Shown in pieces: positions 7,338 to 10,275 of a stretch of DNA of 10,275 nucleotides (positions within the stretch are counted from its first letter, which is position 1; each line of letters begins with the position of its first letter). Below the pieces are notes generated by a model. The model was not told where the DNA came from. It was given only the letters and a program-made list of their open reading frames with translations, and made no database searches. The translations under genes and the position numbers were made by a program. Source of the DNA: Acidobacteriota bacterium (GTDB lineage Bacteria; Acidobacteriota; Terriglobia; Terriglobales; Acidobacteriaceae); assembly GCA_021801945.1 (NCBI GenBank), contig JAKABE010000083.1, positions 1 through 10,275 on the forward strand, in the 5' to 3' direction.

Positions 7338-7366
7338 ATCATAACTCTGCGCTTTAAAGCTGTTAA
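7338..7366 (-). promoter_or_regulatory. Sigma70-type promoter of the hox operon
   Basis: Reading the minus strand, TTAACA (7366-7361) and TATGAT (7343-7338) are separated by exactly 17 bases. Each matches the vegetative consensus at five of six positions. Transcription would start near 7331, giving a leader of about 200 bases before hoxE. The spacer contains the 10-bp palindrome GCTTTAAAGC (7351-7360). No other comparably good promoter was seen upstream of hoxE. Whether this host's housekeeping sigma factor uses these hexamers is assumed from general bacterial practice. Confidence 0.6.
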
Positions 7367-7369
7367 ACG

Positions 7370-7387
7370 CGGTGACATGGGTCACCG
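7370..7387. promoter_or_regulatory. CRP/FNR-family-like operator upstream of the hox promoter
   Basis: CGGTGAC-ATGG-GTCACCG is a perfect 7-bp inverted repeat. Inside it is GTGA-N6-TCAC (7372-7385), the core recognised by CRP-type regulators. It lies three bases upstream of the -35 hexamer of the hox promoter, its centre about 47 bases before the predicted start. That position suits an activator near RNA polymerase, though it is not the canonical -41.5. It could also serve a promoter for hypF. The regulator is not in the window, so its identity is inference. Confidence 0.5.
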
Positions 7388-7396
7388 GCATCTTTG

Positions 7397-7554
7397 GACG
7401 GACATTTCCGCTCTATGAGCCTCCGTCGTAGGTCCCGTCTGCGTCCGGGTCGTCCCGGGCGGGCAAGAGACCATAGCTAGCCGCAAGCCTGGAGACAGCA
7501 TCTCCGACCATGCGCACAGCACCCGCGAGGGGCGTACGAAAACTCTGCCCGCCC
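7397..7554 (+). other. Dense stem-loop region, possible structured leader or small RNA
   Basis: Several pairings fit together. GACGGA (7397-7402) pairs with TCCGTC (7422-7427) around an inner GCTC-TAT-GAGC (7410-7420). CCGGG-TCGT-CCCGG lies at 7445-7458. A long-range stem joins 7457-7465 (GGGCGGGCA) to 7546-7554 (TGCCCGCCC) and continues past a bulged A with GAG/CTC (7467-7469 with 7543-7545). Inside it are GGAGA-CAGCA-TCTCC (7491-7505) and a bulged stem, 7511-7515 with 7532-7536, capped by CCC-GCGA-GGG (7522-7531). No convincing coding frame covers it. It sits upstream of hypF in its direction, so a hypF leader element is one reading and an independent RNA another. GC-richness makes some pairing expected by chance. 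Confidence 0.4.
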
Positions 7555-7739
7555 CAAAAGATATGATTCTAGATTTCAGGAGCGTTCTCTCTCGGAGCCC
7601 GTCCGCTCTAGCCATTACGGTAAGTTTCGTCGCAATTCAGTGGAATGCCCGCCGTCTGGGCTCACTGGCACGGATCGGCAACGGCAAACCGCACAAGCGA
7701 GGCCTGCGCTATGCTGATCTGCAACGCGAGGCGCACACT

Positions 7740-10136
7740 TTGACTCCACAATCCTCATCCAAGTTCATCCGGTGCCAAGCACTGGTGCGCGGTGTGGTGC
7801 AGGGCGTCGGATTCCGGCCCTTCCTCTACCGTCTGGCCATCGAGGAGGGCCTGGCAGGTTGGGCCGGCAACGACACTGGCGGGGTCGTGGTCGAGGTCGA
7901 AGGGCTGGAGGAAAGGGTGCGGGCTCTTTTTGAGCGGATGCGCGCGGAGGCTCCGCCATTGGCTCGCATCGATTCCGTAGCAGTTCGCGAGACGGCACCG
8001 AAAGGCGAGTCGGGCTTCAGGATCGTACCCAGCCAGACCCACGGGCAGGTGAGCACCGGGATTCCCGCCGACGCAGCCACCTGCGCGGATTGCCTTCGCG
8101 AGCTCTTTACACCCGGCGACCGCCGCTACCGCTACGCGTTTCTCAACTGCACCAACTGTGGGCCCCGCTTCACCATCACGCGCCGCATCCCGTACGACCG
8201 CCCACAGACCTCGATGGCGCGCTTCAAGATGTGCGCAGCCTGCCAGAGGGAGTTCGATGACCCCACCAACCGGCGCTTCCACGCCCAGCCCAACGCGTGC
8301 CCGGAGTGCGGGCCTAGATTGTGGCTGGCCCAGGCCGGCGGCGAGGAGATTGTGGCGGCCGATCCCGTGGTTGCCTGCATCGAGCGCCTCTTGGCCGGAG
8401 AGATCGTGGCCATCAAGAGCATTGGCGGCTTCCACCTAAGCGTGGATGCAACGAAAGAAGCTGCCGTGACGCGGCTGAGGGAAGGGAAGCGCCGCTTCGG
8501 AAAGCCGTTTGCCGTGATGGTGCGCGACCTTGACGCGGCGCGGACGATGTGTGCGCTGACCGCACAGGAAGAGGCGCTGCTCGCCTCAGCGGCGAGGCCC
8601 ATCGTCCTGGCCTCGCGGCGCGAGGGCTGCGGAATCGCGGAGGCTGTCGCGCCGGGAATTCCCTGGCTGGGCATCTATCTGCCTTTTGCCCCATTGCAGC
8701 ATCTGCTCTTTGCCGATTGTCACGTGCGCGCCCTGGTGATGACCAGCGCCAACCTGAGCGAGGAGCCGATCATGATCGCCAACGACGCAGCGCTTGCCCG
8801 CCTGGCCGGCATTGCCGATGTATTCCTGATGAACGACCGCGAAATCCTGCAGCGCGCCGACGATTCGGTGATGGCGATCGTAGATGGAGCGCCGCAACTG
8901 ATTCGCCGTGCCCGCGGCTTTGTGCCGCTGGGGATCGAGTTGCCTCCCAACTTCGCGCGGGCGGGTGTGTCTCCGCTGCTTGCTGTGGGCGGCCACCTGA
9001 AGAGTGTCTTCGCGCTGGCGCGCGGCCGGTGGATCTACCAGAGTCAGCACTTGGGTGACCTTGAGAGCCTGATGGGGTTGGAGTTCTTTCAAGAGTCGTT
9101 AGAGCACCTGATGTGTACCTTTGAGATCGAGCCGGAGACTGTGGTGCACGACCTGCACCCCGGCTACCTGTCCACGCTATGGGCCAAGCAGTGGGCTGCG
9201 GAGCGTCAATTGCCGCTCCTCGCCGTGCAGCACCATCACGCGCACGTGGCTGGCTGCATGGCTGAACACGGGCTGGTAGGTCCACTAATCGGCCTTGCGC
9301 TCGACGGCACCGGCTACGGTACCGACGGGCACATCTGGGGGGGGGAAGTGCTGATCGTGCGTCTCGATGGCCCCGATCCTGCCGGATTCGAACGCTTCGC
9401 GCATCTTGAGTACGTGCCCATGCCGGGCGGCGAAGCGGCGATCCGCGAGCCGTGGCGGATGGCGCTGGGGGCCTTTCATGCAGCCGAACTCGATGTGGAG
9501 TCGCCAGAGCTGTTGGCGCTCGTTGGCGCGAAGCCGCAGGAAGCGCGCGTGCTGCGACGGATGATCGATCGCAGGGTGAATGCGCCGCTCACCTCGAGCT
9601 TAGGAAGGCTCTTCGATGCGGTGGCAGCTGTAGTGCTCGGCCGGCGCACGGTGGACTACGAAGCGCAGGCGGCGATGGAGCTGGAAGGGACGATCGCGGA
9701 TGGACCAGCCGCGCATGGGATGCAGACGGCGCGCGGCTATACGCTGCAAATCAAACCCGGCGATTGGGCGCGGCACGAGCCGGCCACCATTTGTGCATCG
9801 CCAATGTGGCGTGAGCTGCTTGAAGATCTGCGCGCGGGCGTGAGCAAAGCCAGGATCGCGGCTCGGTTTCACGCCAGCGTCGCGGAAGCATTTGTGCAGG
9901 CGGCCGTGTTGGCGCGGAACGGTACGGGACTGCGCCAAGTTGTGCTGACGGGCGGATGCATGCACAACCGCCGGCTCGCACATTTGCTGCGCGTGAACTT
10001 GAGGGCTGAGGGGTTCGAGGTCTTTCAGCACCTCCAGGTGAGCCCTGGCGACGGAGGGTTGAGTTACGGACAAGCCGTCGTGGCGGCTGCTATCCTCGCG
10101 CACGTAAGCGAATGTAGCGGGTCTTCGCCTGCATAG
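7740..10136 (+). CDS. hypF: Hydrogenase maturation carbamoyltransferase HypF
   Basis: HypF takes the carbamoyl group from carbamoyl phosphate, using ATP, and transfers it to the C-terminal cysteine of HypE. This is the first step in making the CN ligands of the NiFe site. The 798-residue protein has all domains: acylphosphatase (GVVQGVGFR, with R26 and N44) and two zinc-finger repeats with pairs C115/C118, C137/C140, C165/C168 and C187/C190, spaced 18, 24 and 18. A YrdC-like domain follows (about 205-390, TSANLSEEP at 335-343), then a Kae1-like domain with QHHHAH (497-502), DGTGYGTDG (522-530) and TGGCMHNRR near 740. The start chosen is TTG at 7740 with GAGG eight bases upstream. An ATG at 7563 would add 59 residues unlike HypF and lacks a good binding site. 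It is divergent from hox and stands alone here. Confidence 0.96.
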   Translation: MTPQSSSKFIRCQALVRGVVQGVGFRPFLYRLAIEEGLAGWAGNDTGGVVVEVEGLEERVRALFERMRAEAPPLARIDSVAVRETAPKGESGFRIVPSQTHGQVSTGIPADAATCADCLRELFTPGDRRYRYAFLNCTNCGPRFTITRRIPYDRPQTSMARFKMCAACQREFDDPTNRRFHAQPNACPECGPRLWLAQAGGEEIVAADPVVACIERLLAGEIVAIKSIGGFHLSVDATKEAAVTRLREGKRRFGKPFAVMVRDLDAARTMCALTAQEEALLASAARPIVLASRREGCGIAEAVAPGIPWLGIYLPFAPLQHLLFADCHVRALVMTSANLSEEPIMIANDAALARLAGIADVFLMNDREILQRADDSVMAIVDGAPQLIRRARGFVPLGIELPPNFARAGVSPLLAVGGHLKSVFALARGRWIYQSQHLGDLESLMGLEFFQESLEHLMCTFEIEPETVVHDLHPGYLSTLWAKQWAAERQLPLLAVQHHHAHVAGCMAEHGLVGPLIGLALDGTGYGTDGHIWGGEVLIVRLDGPDPAGFERFAHLEYVPMPGGEAAIREPWRMALGAFHAAELDVESPELLALVGAKPQEARVLRRMIDRRVNAPLTSSLGRLFDAVAAVVLGRRTVDYEAQAAMELEGTIADGPAAHGMQTARGYTLQIKPGDWARHEPATICASPMWRELLEDLRAGVSKARIAARFHASVAEAFVQAAVLARNGTGLRQVVLTGGCMHNRRLAHLLRVNLRAEGFEVFQHLQVSPGDGGLSYGQAVVAAAILAHVSECSGSSPA

Positions 10137-10275
10137 AATTGCCTGTGCCAGGCCCGGGGCGATATAGTCATCGCTGACTTGAAAGCAAGCCGAGGCAGGG
10201 CAGTGGAGACTAACTCGTGACCAGCGTCTCCGGCCGGTAGTAGTAAGAACGTCTTCACGACGCCGAAGGCATAAT
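10137..10275. other. Non-coding sequence after hypF with small inverted repeats
   Basis: No gene start is convincing here, and nothing resembling hypC, hypD or hypE begins before the edge. GCCTG-TGC-CAGGC (10141-10153) lies four bases after the hypF stop but has no T-run, so it is at most a weak 3'-end hairpin. GGAGAC (10205-10210) and GTCTCC (10226-10231) form a second inverted repeat, followed by the palindrome CCGGCCGG (10230-10237). Confidence 0.4.

Noticed and set aside
7484..7500. B12-box-like sequence (AAGCCTGGAGACAGC) suggesting a cobalamin riboswitch
   Set aside because: It deviates at several consensus positions and the other conserved cobalamin riboswitch blocks were not found in 7400-7560.
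7457..7554. A long tRNA such as tRNA-Sec, from the acceptor-like closing stem
   Set aside because: There is no T-arm with a TTCGA-type loop next to the 3' strand, and no clear anticodon or D arm.
7563..7739. HypF starting at the ATG at 7563 with 59 extra residues
   Set aside because: The added residues do not resemble HypF, no good ribosome binding site precedes that ATG, and TTG at 7740 has GAGG at proper distance just before the acylphosphatase domain.
10064..10258. A 64-codon minus-strand frame overlapping the end of hypF
   Set aside because: It overlaps hypF for much of its length and shows no recognisable motif or supporting context.

Overview
The window carries an apparently complete operon for a bidirectional, NAD(H)-linked [NiFe] hydrogenase (group 3d, HoxEFUYH type) with its own maturation endopeptidase. 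A divergent gene encodes the hydrogenase cofactor-maturation protein HypF. The DNA is GC-rich. An acidobacterial (Terriglobia-like) host is suggested by the exported TPR protein, whose C-terminal style resembles many proteins of that group, and by a REP-like palindrome. This is inference from memory of such genomes, not a database result.

Layout, left to right. Positions 1-90 hold the start of a secreted-protein gene (minus strand) that runs off the left edge. Positions 91-298 are gene-free but contain two strong hairpins and a T-tract. From 7132 down to 299, all on the minus strand and in transcription order, lie hoxE, hoxF, hoxU, hoxY, hoxH, a HoxW-type endopeptidase gene and a signal-peptide TPR gene. 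The E/F, F/U and U/Y junctions are ATGA overlaps, hoxY/hoxH are 17 nt apart, and hoxH is followed by a 113-nt gap with GC-rich hairpins before hoxW. Positions 7133-7739 (607 nt) form a divergent control region. HypF is on the plus strand (7740-10136), followed by 139 nt of non-coding sequence.

How the genes work together. HoxY and HoxH form the hydrogenase module (proximal [4Fe-4S] cluster and NiFe site). HoxF, HoxU and HoxE form the diaphorase module that exchanges electrons with NAD(H) through FMN and a chain of Fe-S clusters. HypF starts the synthesis of the CN ligands of the active-site iron. HoxW removes the C-terminal extension of HoxH after nickel insertion. All expected cluster- and metal-binding residues can be read in the translations, so the enzyme looks functional. 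hypA, hypB, hypC, hypD and hypE are not in the window.

The least ordinary part is the control region. It holds a good sigma70-type promoter for hox (TTAACA-N17-TATGAT, minus strand) with a perfect GTGA-N6-TCAC palindrome three bases upstream of the -35 box. It also holds a nested REP-like palindrome inside the predicted hoxE leader, and about 160 nt of dense, mutually compatible stem-loops on the hypF side that could be a structured leader or small RNA.
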